From Betaproteobacteria bacterium (lineage in GTDB: Bacteria > Pseudomonadota > Gammaproteobacteria > Burkholderiales > Gallionellaceae): 13,828 bases of DNA. The stretch spans positions 1 to 13,828 of the forward strand of contig JAGWMH010000021.1 of NCBI GenBank assembly GCA_028871775.1, given 5' to 3'. The translations under genes were made by a program, and so were the position numbers. How positions within the stretch are numbered: the first letter of the stretch is position 1; each line of letters opens with the position of its first letter. The notes below the pieces were generated by a model. It worked only from the letters and a program-made list of their open reading frames with translations, did not search any database and was not told the DNA's origin. This document shows positions 1-7,198 of the stretch, piece after piece.

Positions 1-1524
1 TTGCGCCACGGGAATGTGGAAGGCCGACAACAGCGCCTTGGATTCCATCTCATTCAGCACCTTGCGCTTGTCCTGCAAGGCGCCTTCGATCACCATGCGC
101 GCGCCCTCCACATCCGGCTCCAGATGATGGGACAGCGATCCCGGCACCTGCATCAGCAGCTTCTGGTTGCGGTAGTAATCGGAAAGATGGGAGAACACTT
201 CCACCGCCGGTTCCGGCGTGCGGAAAGTGGGCTGCCTGGCGCGGGCAAAAGCGGCGCGCGCTTCCGCCACCTGCGATTCACCCATCCAGCAAGTGAGCAG
301 CGGTTTCTTGTATTGGCCGGTAAGCGCTATCACCGCCTGCGCGGCATCCAGCGGCCTGGTCATGGCCTGCGGTGTGAGGATGGTCAGCACGCCGTCCACA
401 TTGGGGTCTTCGAGGCACGCCTTGACGGCATGATGATAGCGGTCGACCTGGGCATCGCCGATGATGTCCACCGGATTTCCATGCGACCAGTTGTGGGGCA
501 GCACCGCGTTGAGCTGCTGGATGGTGGCATCGGACAGCGTGGCGATCTCCAGCCCCAGGTCGGAAGCGCGGTCGGTAGCCATCACGCCGGGCCCGCCCCC
601 GTTAGTGACGATGGCGAGCCGGTTGCCCTGGGGGTGGAAACCGCAGGACAGCGCCTTGGCGGCGGAGAACAACTGGGTGATGGTCTGCACCCGCACCACT
701 CCGGCGCGGCGCACGGCGGCGTCGAACGCATCATCCGAGCCCACCAGCGACGCGGTGTGGGACATGGCCGCTTTGGAGCCTGCGGCGTGGCGCCCGACCT
801 TGACCAGGATCACCGGCTTGACGCGGGCGGCGGCGCGAATCGCGCTCATGAATCTGCGCGCGTTGCGGATGCCTTCGATGTAAAGCAGGATGTTCTGGGT
901 CTGCTGGTCGAATACCAGATAATCGAGTATCTCGCCAAAATCCACGTCGGCGGATGAACCCATCGACACCACGCTGGAGAATCCCACATCGTTGGTGTGC
1001 GCCCAATCCAGTATCGCGGTGCACAGTGCGCCGGATTGCGACACGAAAGCGAGGTGGCCGGTGTTGGCGCCACCCTTGTTGAACGTGGCGTTGAGGCCAA
1101 TGCCTGGGCGCATCACGCCGAGGCAATTCGGCCCGATCAAACGGATGCCGTAACGATGCGCGTTCTCCAGCACCGCACGCTCCAGCGCCTGGCCTTCATC
1201 GCCGGTCTCGCCGAAACCCGCCGTGATGATGACCGCCGCCTTGACGCCGTGCTTGCCGCAATCCTCGATGATGTCCGGCACGGTATGGGGCGGCGTGGCG
1301 ATGACCACCAGTTCCACCGGCTCGCCGATCTTTGAGATGGAGGGGTAGGCCTTGCGGCCCTGCACTTCATGATTTTTCGCGTTAACGGGATACAGTGCGC
1401 CCTGATAGCCGCTTCCCAGCATGTTCTGGAACACGATCTGGCCGACCGAATCGACCCGGTCGCTGGCGCCGAACACGGCGACGGACTTGGGTGCGAAGAG
1501 GGGGTTGAGATAATGCTGGCCCAT
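1..1524 (-). CDS. Acetate/acyl-CoA ligase (ADP-forming) family protein, 3' end outside the window
   Basis: I translated the complement strand from the ATG at 1524 and it stays open for 508 codons to the window edge. The start, MGQHYLNPLFAPKSVAVFGA, is a CoA-binding Rossmann domain (about residues 1-130). A succinyl-CoA-ligase-like region follows, with GPNCLG, SQSGAL and the motif SHTASLVGSD. His256 in that motif matches the position of the histidine phosphorylated in archaeal ADP-forming acetyl-CoA synthetases. The last visible residues look like the start of the ATP-grasp domain. Proteins with this N-terminus are often about 900 residues and may end in a GNAT acetyltransferase domain (Pat/YfiQ type), but that part is not visible here. 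The expected reaction is acyl-CoA + ADP + Pi to acid + CoA + ATP, or protein lysine acetylation if a GNAT domain is present. Retention of His256 argues for a catalytically competent ligase. No good Shine-Dalgarno precedes the ATG. The gene is 236 bases downstream of hoxW on the same strand and is probably a separate unit. Confidence 0.88.
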   Translation of the reverse strand, partial: MGQHYLNPLFAPKSVAVFGASDRVDSVGQIVFQNMLGSGYQGALYPVNAKNHEVQGRKAYPSISKIGEPVELVVIATPPHTVPDIIEDCGKHGVKAAVIITAGFGETGDEGQALERAVLENAHRYGIRLIGPNCLGVMRPGIGLNATFNKGGANTGHLAFVSQSGALCTAILDWAHTNDVGFSSVVSMGSSADVDFGEILDYLVFDQQTQNILLYIEGIRNARRFMSAIRAAARVKPVILVKVGRHAAGSKAAMSHTASLVGSDDAFDAAVRRAGVVRVQTITQLFSAAKALSCGFHPQGNRLAIVTNGGGPGVMATDRASDLGLEIATLSDATIQQLNAVLPHNWSHGNPVDIIGDAQVDRYHHAVKACLEDPNVDGVLTILTPQAMTRPLDAAQAVIALTGQYKKPLLTCWMGESQVAEARAAFARARQPTFRTPEPAVEVFSHLSDYYRNQKLLMQVPGSLSHHLEPDVEGARMVIEGALQDKRKVLNEMESKALLSAFHIPVAQ

Positions 1525-1615
1525 GATTTTTTCTATACCAATGTGATTGTTGTTTTCCGGGATTCTTTAAAACCCATATTTGTCCATTAGGGAAACGCTG
1601 AACAAACCCAAGATC

Positions 1616-1703
1616 GTCATTGCGAGCGCAGCGAAGCAATCCAGAGGTTCTGGCAGCGTGATGCCTGACTGGATTGCCACGGCCCTGCGGGCCTCGCAAT
1701 GAC
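1616..1703. repeat. Imperfect inverted repeat of the GTCATTGCGAG...GCAATCC type
   Basis: The left arm (1616-1644) starts GTCATTGCGAG and ends GCAATCCAG. The right arm (1669-1703) is its imperfect reverse complement, starting CTGGATTGC and ending CTCGCAATGAC, with 24 bases between. This resembles a dispersed intergenic palindrome seen in many proteobacterial genomes. It fills the middle of the 236-base gap between hoxW and the acyl-CoA ligase gene. As RNA it would fold into a long stem that could end or stabilise the hox transcript. The rest of the gap (1525-1615 and 1704-1760) shows no gene and no clear promoter. Confidence 0.8.
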
Positions 1704-1760
1704 AATACTTACGGGCTGTTCTGGTTAAAGGAATTGGCTGTGTCAGCACGATCAATCTGG

Positions 1761-2273
1761 TTAATGGATTATTTGGGTTACTGGTTGCTGCGCCTGCCTT
1801 TCCCACGCCGCAGCCTCCGTTTCCTGCAACAGCTGCCGCATGAAATCCATTGCGCTATCCAGCCGGCTGGCCGCTGCCGGTGAAAGCGCTGTACCCAGTT
1901 CAAACTGTTCGCCGCGTATGCACAGGATAAATGCCGGCGGTGGAGCCTCCCGGTAAATCTGCGGGTAAACGGTCAGCACTGCCTCGGGCGTCAGGGCGTG
2001 GCTGAATGGAGTGCTGGCACCCCTCGGCTGTGCACGATAGAAGGCGTAGGGCGACGGCGTATCCATGCCGGCATCGATGAACAGGACCATCTGCCGTCCG
2101 GCCAGATCCATGGCGTGCTCGATTTGCAACTGGAAATCCTCGATCAGCTCGAAATCCGCGCCACGCCCTTCCTTCTGCAGCCATGCCTCCAGCCTGCGCA
2201 GGAGCAGCGGCGCCAGAGCATCGTCGCCACGCGATTCATTGCCGACAACAAAAATGAGGACTGGCGCAGCCAT
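1761..2273 (-). CDS. hoxW: Hydrogenase maturation protease HoxW
   Basis: A 170-residue protein of the HoxW/HyaD/HybD/HycI endopeptidase family, which removes the C-terminal tail of the hydrogenase large subunit once nickel is in place. The N-terminus carries the hallmark GNESRGDD (residues 11-18). The three residues expected to bind nickel, by analogy with E. coli HybD, are Glu13, Asp67 (in FIDAG) and His92 (in SHALTPE). The length is normal for the family. I chose the ATG at 2273, whose A is shared with the hoxH stop (TGATG). A TTG one codon upstream (2276) is also possible. The coupling to hoxH and the 31-residue tail on HoxH make HoxH its likely substrate. It is the last gene of the hox operon. 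Confidence 0.93.
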   Translation of the reverse strand: MAAPVLIFVVGNESRGDDALAPLLLRRLEAWLQKEGRGADFELIEDFQLQIEHAMDLAGRQMVLFIDAGMDTPSPYAFYRAQPRGASTPFSHALTPEAVLTVYPQIYREAPPPAFILCIRGEQFELGTALSPAAASRLDSAMDFMRQLLQETEAAAWERQAQQPVTQIIH

Positions 2274-3751
2274 CAACCGAATGCGCCATCGGCGGAACGG
2301 GTGAGCGTTGAGAGCACATCGCCCTCAACGCCCAACAACTCGACCTGCAACGGCATCTTGCCGAGCGCGTGGGTGGCGCAGGAGAGGCAGGGATCGAAGG
2401 CGCGGATCGCCACCTCGATGTGGTTGAGCAGGCCTTCGGTGAGCTTGCGCCCGTCGATGTATTGCTGCGCGACCTGGCGGATGGCCTCGTTCATCGCCTG
2501 ATTGTTGTGGGTGGTGGAAACGATCAGGTTGCAGCGCACGATCTGGTCGTGCTCGTCCACCTTGTAATGGTGGATCAGCGTGCCGCGCGGCGCCTCGATC
2601 ACGCCCACGCCGCGCTCCTGCCGTTGCCCCTTGCTGACCAGCTCGCTGCCCTGCAGGTCGGGATCGTGCAGCAGTTCCTGGATCAGTTCGGCGGCGTGCA
2701 GCATCTCTATCATGCGCGCCCAGTGGAAACCCATAGTAGCGCCTGCCACCGACCCGCCGGCAAACGCCATGAAGGCCTTGCGCGCCTGGTTGGCCAGCGG
2801 CGTGGGAATGAAATCGCATTGCGTCACCCGCGACAGCGGCCCCACGCGATACCAGCCCTGCTCCGGACCGAGGCTGCGCAGGAACGGGAACTTCATGTAC
2901 GACCACGTTTTCACGTCCTCGAAAATGACGTCCCAGTAATGGCGGTAATCGTAGTGGTCGAACAGCGTGTTGCCGTCCATGTCGCGCGCGCGCAGCCCGC
3001 CGTGGTACAAGTCCAGCGCGCCGTCCTCGCGCACCAGGTTGAGCGTGTGCGTCTTGAAGCGTCCGAAGCTGTTGTAGAGATCGAGGTTCTGCTCGAACAG
3101 CTGGCGCACCAGCACCAGTGCGTCGCGGCTCCAGGCAATCATCTGCTCGATGTCCTTCAGCAGATAATCGCGCTCCTCGATACTCACGTTCTTGTTCACC
3201 CCGCCCGGTATCGAGCCGGTGCCGTGAATGCGCTTGCCTGCGGTGATGCGGATCACTTCCTGCCCGTATTTGCGCAGCAGCACGCCACGCTTCGCCATCT
3301 CCGGATAGGCGGCGGCGATGCCGGCGATGTTGCGTTTCGCCACATCCGAGTCGAAACCAAATAATAAATCCGGCGAAGAGAGATGAAAAAAGTGCAGCGC
3401 GTGCGATTGCAGGATCTGGCCGTAGTGCATCAGCCGCCGCACCTTCTCCGCCGTCGGCGTGAGCGTCGCGCCGACGATCATGTCCATCGCCTTGGACGCG
3501 GCGATGTGGTGGCTCACCGGGCAGATGCCGCACAGCCGCTGCACCATCACCGGCGCTTCCCAGTAGGGGCGCCCCTGCACGAACTTCTCGAAGCCGCGAA
3601 ACTCGACGATGTGCAGCCGCACCTGGTGCACGCGGTCGTTCTCGTCCAGCAGCAGCGTCACCTTGCCGTGGCCCTCGACGCGCGACACCGGCTCGATGGC
3701 GACGCGGCGCAGGTTCTCCGGGTGCGCGGCAGTTTCCAAGTCAAGAGTCAT
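2273..3751 (-). CDS. hoxH: NAD-reducing [NiFe]-hydrogenase large subunit HoxH
   Basis: A 492-residue catalytic subunit that binds the Ni-Fe(CN)2CO centre and carries out H2 oxidation or proton reduction in the cytoplasm. Both nickel-binding CxxC motifs are present: RLCGICPVSHH near the N-terminus (Cys74, Cys77) and DPCLSCATH near the C-terminus (Cys455, Cys458). The N-terminal EPVSRVEGHG is typical of large subunits. The protein extends 31 residues past His461, the expected cleavage point, so it is made as a precursor needing HoxW, whose gene overlaps its stop. The ATG at 3751 has a Shine-Dalgarno (AAGGA) about 7 bases upstream. It lies downstream of hoxY but is separated by a 198-base gap holding a tandem repeat, whereas hoxU-hoxY and hoxH-hoxW overlap. 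The sequence is closest in style to HoxH of group 3d. Confidence 0.96.
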   Translation of the reverse strand: MTLDLETAAHPENLRRVAIEPVSRVEGHGKVTLLLDENDRVHQVRLHIVEFRGFEKFVQGRPYWEAPVMVQRLCGICPVSHHIAASKAMDMIVGATLTPTAEKVRRLMHYGQILQSHALHFFHLSSPDLLFGFDSDVAKRNIAGIAAAYPEMAKRGVLLRKYGQEVIRITAGKRIHGTGSIPGGVNKNVSIEERDYLLKDIEQMIAWSRDALVLVRQLFEQNLDLYNSFGRFKTHTLNLVREDGALDLYHGGLRARDMDGNTLFDHYDYRHYWDVIFEDVKTWSYMKFPFLRSLGPEQGWYRVGPLSRVTQCDFIPTPLANQARKAFMAFAGGSVAGATMGFHWARMIEMLHAAELIQELLHDPDLQGSELVSKGQRQERGVGVIEAPRGTLIHHYKVDEHDQIVRCNLIVSTTHNNQAMNEAIRQVAQQYIDGRKLTEGLLNHIEVAIRAFDPCLSCATHALGKMPLQVELLGVEGDVLSTLTRSADGAFG

Positions 3752-3831
3752 ATCAAATTCCTTTTGTCACATAACCAGCGACTTGGCTGGCGTTTTTTGT
3801 CAGCCTAGTCGAATGGCTAGTAGTTTCATCA

Positions 3832-3941
3832 GAGAGCACAGAGGACACAGAGAAAGGCCATGAATTTCTCTGTGATCTCTGTGATCTCTGTGATCTCTGT
3901 GATCTCTGTGATCTCTGTGATCTCTGTGATCTCTGTGGCTA
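3832..3941. repeat. CTCTGTG repeat element with eight tandem 9-bp units
   Basis: Eight uninterrupted copies of TCTCTGTGA span 3867-3938; the last copy ends in G. Just to the left, in inverted orientation, are two copies of CACAGAG (3837-3843 and 3846-3852), followed by AAAGGCCATGA. The whole can fold back on itself. A second element at 11836-11965 shares the arm sequence, the 9-base period and the AAAG(G)CCATGA junction, so the two belong to one family. This copy lies in the 198-base hoxY-hoxH gap (3752-3949), and its last bases come within 10 bases of the hoxY stop. On the plus strand the units could encode a Ser-Val-Ile repeat, but I see no sign that this is translated. Apart from the hoxH Shine-Dalgarno, the rest of the gap (3752-3831) holds nothing I can assign. 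Confidence 0.9.
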
Positions 3942-3949
3942 TATGTTTT

Positions 3950-4489
3950 TCAATCATATTTGATCAACCCATGTCTGAGTTCAGGCGTCTTGCCCGCGAT
4001 CAGGTCGGTGAGAAATTTCCAGATGGCGTCGCCCGAGGGCGGGCAGCCGGGAATGAAATAATCGATCTTCACCACTTCGTGCAGCGGATGCACCTTGTCC
4101 AGCGGCAGCGGCAGTTCCGGGTCGTTCGGGATGTGGCCGTGCGCCAGCCCCGGCTCGGTGAGATACACCTCGGTCAGGCAGGCGCCGAGATCAAGGTGGT
4201 TGCGCTGCGCGGGCAATCCGCCGGTGACGGCACAGGCGCCGATGGAAATAAGTATCTTGCAGTGGGTGCGAAACTCGCGCAGCACGTGCACGTTCTCCGC
4301 ATTGCAGATGCCGCCTTCAATGATGCCGATGTCGCACGGCCCGCAGTGCTTGATGTCGGTGAGCGGCGAGCGGTCGAACTCGACAATATCGAGCAGCGGG
4401 AAAAGGCGCTCGTCGATGTCGAGCAGGGACATGTGGCAGCCGAAGCAGCCGGCAAGCGAGGTGGTGGCGACACGCAGTTTTCTGCTCAT
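3950..4489 (-). CDS. hoxY: NAD-reducing [NiFe]-hydrogenase small subunit HoxY
   Basis: A 179-residue small subunit that carries the [4Fe-4S] cluster next to the NiFe site and passes electrons to HoxU and HoxF. Likely cluster ligands are Cys15 and Cys18 (GCFGC), Cys86 (GACAVTGG) and Cys149 (PGCPPSGD). It is short and has no twin-arginine signal and no extra C-terminal clusters, as expected for the soluble group 3d enzyme. The same frame stays open upstream inside hoxU, but the ATG at 4489 is the right start. It overlaps the hoxU TGA by 4 bases (ATGA), has a GAGG-type ribosome site upstream, and begins MSRKLRVATTSLAGCFGC, as in known HoxY proteins. It forms the hydrogenase dimer with HoxH. Confidence 0.96.
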   Translation of the reverse strand: MSRKLRVATTSLAGCFGCHMSLLDIDERLFPLLDIVEFDRSPLTDIKHCGPCDIGIIEGGICNAENVHVLREFRTHCKILISIGACAVTGGLPAQRNHLDLGACLTEVYLTEPGLAHGHIPNDPELPLPLDKVHPLHEVVKIDYFIPGCPPSGDAIWKFLTDLIAGKTPELRHGLIKYD

Positions 4490-5238
4490 GAGGTTCCCTC
4501 GCAGGCCGTGCAACCGCCGCCGACACCGGCCTGGCGCGGCGCGTCGTCGAGCGCCTGTGCGCTGACCGGGCGCTGGTCGTAACGCCGCTCGCCGATGGGC
4601 ACGCGGAAGCCCACGCCCTTTTGCAGGATCACGCCGACCGGGCAGACCTGCATCGCCTTGTCGGTGAGCGCCATGTCGGTATCCTTCAGCAGACCGGACC
4701 TTGCATTGACGATGAGATGCTTGGTGATGCCGCGTCCGGCCAGCGCAAACACATGCTTGCCGTCCACCTCGCTCGATGCGCGCACGCACAGCTCGCACAG
4801 GATGCAGCGGTTGTAGTCGAGCAGGATGTCCGGATGCGAGCCATCCAGCGGGCGGTCTGGATAGAATTCATTGAAGCGCGGCGTCATCATCTGCAGTTCG
4901 TAGGCGGTGGCCTGGAGCTGGCAATTGCCGCTGGCCTCGCAGGATGGGCAGAAGTGGTTGCCTTCGACGAACAGCATCTGCACCAGCGTGCGGCGCAGCG
5001 CATTCAACTCCTCGATGTTGCTTTCCACATTCAGCCCGGCCTCGGCGGGCATGGTGCAGGAAGCGGTGGTGCGGCCGCCGACCTTGACCGTGCACAGCTT
5101 GCAGCTGCCGTGCGGTTTGAATTCCGGGTGATAGCACAGGTGCGGAATGTAGCGCCCGGCGGCCAGTGCGGCCTGCATCACCGTCTGCCCCGGTTCGAAG
5201 GGGACGGGTGCACCATCGAGTTGGAAGGTGTCAGTCAT
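4486..5238 (-). CDS. hoxU: NAD-reducing hydrogenase diaphorase small subunit HoxU
   Basis: A 250-residue iron-sulfur subunit related to the N-terminal part of complex I NuoG. It wires HoxF to HoxY. In order: a ferredoxin-like [2Fe-2S] domain (Cys35, Cys46, Cys49, Cys61), a His-Cys [4Fe-4S] motif (His95, Cys97, Cys100, Cys106) and another [4Fe-4S] set (Cys145, Cys148, Cys151, with Cys199 in CPVG). After the usual end of the domain (VPIGERRYD) there is a tail of about 30 residues ending GGGCTACEGTS, with an extra CxxC (Cys243, Cys246) that I do not recall as a standard HoxU feature. The ATG at 5238 has only a weak ribosome site. The stop overlaps hoxY. The gene is 157 bases downstream of hoxF, across an inverted repeat. 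Confidence 0.95.
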   Translation of the reverse strand: MTDTFQLDGAPVPFEPGQTVMQAALAAGRYIPHLCYHPEFKPHGSCKLCTVKVGGRTTASCTMPAEAGLNVESNIEELNALRRTLVQMLFVEGNHFCPSCEASGNCQLQATAYELQMMTPRFNEFYPDRPLDGSHPDILLDYNRCILCELCVRASSEVDGKHVFALAGRGITKHLIVNARSGLLKDTDMALTDKAMQVCPVGVILQKGVGFRVPIGERRYDQRPVSAQALDDAPRQAGVGGGCTACEGTS

Positions 5239-5260
5239 TTCACATCATCCACGTAAAAGC

Positions 5261-5384
5261 CGTCATTCCGGCGCAGGCCGGAATCCAGTTGATTGAAAAA
5301 TTCTCGCGCAGCGAGACAACGCCAGATTTTGTCCGCTACGCGGGCTGTTTGTCTTGCTGGATTCCGGCCTGCGCCGGAATGACG
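5261..5384. repeat. Perfect 28-bp inverted repeat between hoxF and hoxU
   Basis: The arms at 5261-5288 and 5357-5384 are exact reverse complements over 28 bases (left arm begins CGTCATTCCGG, right arm begins CTGGATTCCGG). Each arm contains its own palindrome, ATTCCGGC and GCCGGAAT around a 4-base loop. The 68-base interior includes a separate short hairpin (5302-5316). This is the CGTCATTCCGGCGCAGGCCGGAATCC type of dispersed intergenic repeat common in betaproteobacteria. It takes up most of the 157-base gap (5239-5395) and leaves both genes intact. Confidence 0.92.
5296..5316 (-). terminator. Terminator-like hairpin inside the hoxF-hoxU gap
   Basis: Read on the minus strand, TCTCGC and GCGAGA form a perfect 6-bp stem with a TGC loop (5302-5316), followed at once by ATTTTTC. 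This is the layout of a weak intrinsic terminator in the direction of hox transcription. It lies within the interior of the larger inverted repeat. It could lower transcription of hoxUYHW relative to hoxF, but the stem is short, and the outer 28-bp stem may compete with it. Confidence 0.35.
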
Positions 5385-5395
5385 GGACCGATCAA

Positions 5396-7198
5396 TCATG
5401 CTCCCTCCGGCTTGAGATGAGCCCCGGCATCGTCGCGCCCGGTCATCTGGCGTGCGCGCGCCAGAGCGCCGTCGAGATCGAAGGCCGGTTTGAATTCCAG
5501 CGACTTCAGGCGGTTCTCGTAGGCGGGGCGGAAATGCTTGAGCGTGTGCAGCACCGGGTTGCAGGCGGTGCGCCCCAGCCCGCAATGCGAGCTGGTCTGC
5601 AGCACGTGGTCCAGATGCTCGATCTCGCCCAAGTCATACCGCGTGCCGAGCCCGGCGGCAATCTTGTCCATGGTCGCCTTCAGCATCGAGGTGCCGACGC
5701 GGCACGGCGTGCAGAATCCGCAGCTCTCGTGCGCGAAGAAATGCACGAAGTTGCGCGCCACCTCGAACAGGTCGCGGCTGTCGTCGAACACCATGAATGC
5801 CCCGGCGGTGGGCAAATCCTCGAAACCCAGGCGGCGGTCGAACTCGGCTTCCGCGATGCACACGCCGGAAGGGCCGCTGACCTGCACCGCACGCGTGTTC
5901 ACCGCGCCGCAGTCGTGCAGCACTTCGCGCACCGACACGCCGAACGGGTATTCGTAAATGCCGGGGCGCGGGCAGTCGCCGGACACCGAGATCAATTTGC
6001 TGCCCGCGGATTTAGGTGTGCCGATGGCGCGGTAGTTATCTGCGCCCATCTGTATCGCCAGCGCCGCCTGGCAGAAGGTCTCGACGTTGTCCACGGCGGT
6101 CGGCTGCTGCAGGAAGCCGTGTGTTACCGGGAACGGCGGGCGGTTGCGCGGAATACCGCGCTTGCCTTCCAGCGATTCGATCAGCGCCGACTCCTCGCCG
6201 CAGATGTAGGCGCCCGCACCGAGGTGGATGGCGATGTCGAAGTCAAAACCGGCCTGGCCGAGGATGTTTTTGCCCAACAAATTTTGTTCGCGGCGGCGTT
6301 GCAGCACAAACTGCAGGAATTCGAGCAGGTAGCGGTATTCGCCGCGCAGGTAGAGATAGCCCTGCGTTGCGCCGATAGCCAGCGCGCACAGCGTCATGCC
6401 CTCGAATACCAGGTCGGCGTAAGAAGCGAGCAGCACGCGATCCTTGAAAGTGCCGGGCTCACCCTCGTCGGCGTTGCACACCACATAATGTTCTGAGCCT
6501 TGCGCGTTGCGGCAGGACTCCCACTTCAGCCCGGTGGGGAAGCCCGCACCGCCGCGCCCGCGCAGGCAGGATTGCTGGATGACTCCGACGATGTTCTGCG
6601 TGCCCAGCGCAAGGGCGGTGCGCAGGGAATCGCCCGGCTCGAGTTTATTGTCGAGCAGCGGGCCGCGGCGACGGATGTTGTCGTCCACGACAAAGAAATC
6701 GGATGGCCAGTCGACAAGCGGCGTGCGGTTGCGGATCAGCATGCCGATTTCCTGCACACACTGGTGTGTCAGGCGGGTAATGGCGCGGCCATTGACCAGC
6801 ATGGCCGGTCCCTGGTCGCACATGCCGCTGCAGGAAGTGGTGTTGATGCTCAACAGGCCGTCCTCGGAAACCTTGCCCGGCTCGACCCACATCTGCTGGC
6901 ACATCTGCTGCATCAGTGCGGTGCTGCCCAGCATGCGGTCGGTGATGTTATCGGAGAACAGCACGCGGTATTCTCCTTGCGGCTGCAGGTGCAGGAAGGA
7001 ATAGAAAGTTGCCACGCCTTCTATTCGCGAGCGGGGCAAGTGCAGCATTGCACCGAGATAATCCACGGCGTCGGGGTGGATGTAACCGTAGTATTCCTGC
7101 GCCTCGCACAGGATTTGCAGCAGATTGGCCGCAGCATGCCCGTGGCGCTCGAGTATCGGGCCTAGATAAGTGGCATGCAAACCAGAATCTGATACCAT
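5396..7198 (-). CDS. hoxF: NAD-reducing hydrogenase diaphorase large subunit HoxF
   Basis: A 600-residue flavoprotein that exchanges electrons between NAD(H) and the iron-sulfur chain. Residues about 10-155 form a NuoE-like domain and the rest is NuoF-like. NAD and FMN sites are clear: GRGGAGFPTGLKW (214-226), CNADEGEPGTFKDR (241-254) and GAGAYICGEESALIE (328-342). A [4Fe-4S] site follows: CGFCTPC (Cys493, Cys496, Cys499) with Cys539 in HCGLG. The NuoE-like domain lacks the first cysteine pair of the usual [2Fe-2S] site and keeps only Cys123 and Cys127. The frame is open upstream to 7363, but I chose the ATG at 7198. It has an AGGGAG ribosome site 9 bases upstream and gives the length of known HoxF proteins (about 600). 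It is the first gene of the hox operon and diverges from potA. Confidence 0.95.
   Translation of the reverse strand: MVSDSGLHATYLGPILERHGHAAANLLQILCEAQEYYGYIHPDAVDYLGAMLHLPRSRIEGVATFYSFLHLQPQGEYRVLFSDNITDRMLGSTALMQQMCQQMWVEPGKVSEDGLLSINTTSCSGMCDQGPAMLVNGRAITRLTHQCVQEIGMLIRNRTPLVDWPSDFFVVDDNIRRRGPLLDNKLEPGDSLRTALALGTQNIVGVIQQSCLRGRGGAGFPTGLKWESCRNAQGSEHYVVCNADEGEPGTFKDRVLLASYADLVFEGMTLCALAIGATQGYLYLRGEYRYLLEFLQFVLQRRREQNLLGKNILGQAGFDFDIAIHLGAGAYICGEESALIESLEGKRGIPRNRPPFPVTHGFLQQPTAVDNVETFCQAALAIQMGADNYRAIGTPKSAGSKLISVSGDCPRPGIYEYPFGVSVREVLHDCGAVNTRAVQVSGPSGVCIAEAEFDRRLGFEDLPTAGAFMVFDDSRDLFEVARNFVHFFAHESCGFCTPCRVGTSMLKATMDKIAAGLGTRYDLGEIEHLDHVLQTSSHCGLGRTACNPVLHTLKHFRPAYENRLKSLEFKPAFDLDGALARARQMTGRDDAGAHLKPEGA

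Noticed and set aside
1..957. Long plus-strand open frame at the left edge
   Set aside because: It is the shadow of the minus-strand acyl-CoA ligase. The minus frame is open for 508 codons with clear CoA-binding motifs, while the plus-strand translation shows no family features.
3775..3798. Plus-strand CCAGC/GCTGG hairpin followed by CG and six T, like an intrinsic terminator
   Set aside because: The stem is only 5 bp and no plus-strand gene ends here; it lies upstream of the minus-strand hoxH.
3832..3941. A CRISPR array, suggested by the tandem units
   Set aside because: The units are 9 bases and directly joined, with no spacers, and no cas gene is nearby.
3860..4582. Plus-strand open frame beginning with repeated Ser-Val-Ile
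   Set aside because: The first part is a translation of the 9-bp tandem repeat and the rest is antisense to hoxY and hoxU. The repeat unit length being a multiple of three keeps the frame open by chance.
4490..4798. Longer minus-strand frame extending hoxY upstream
   Set aside because: The extension lies inside hoxU in another frame. The hoxY ATG overlaps the hoxU stop and matches the known HoxY N-terminus.
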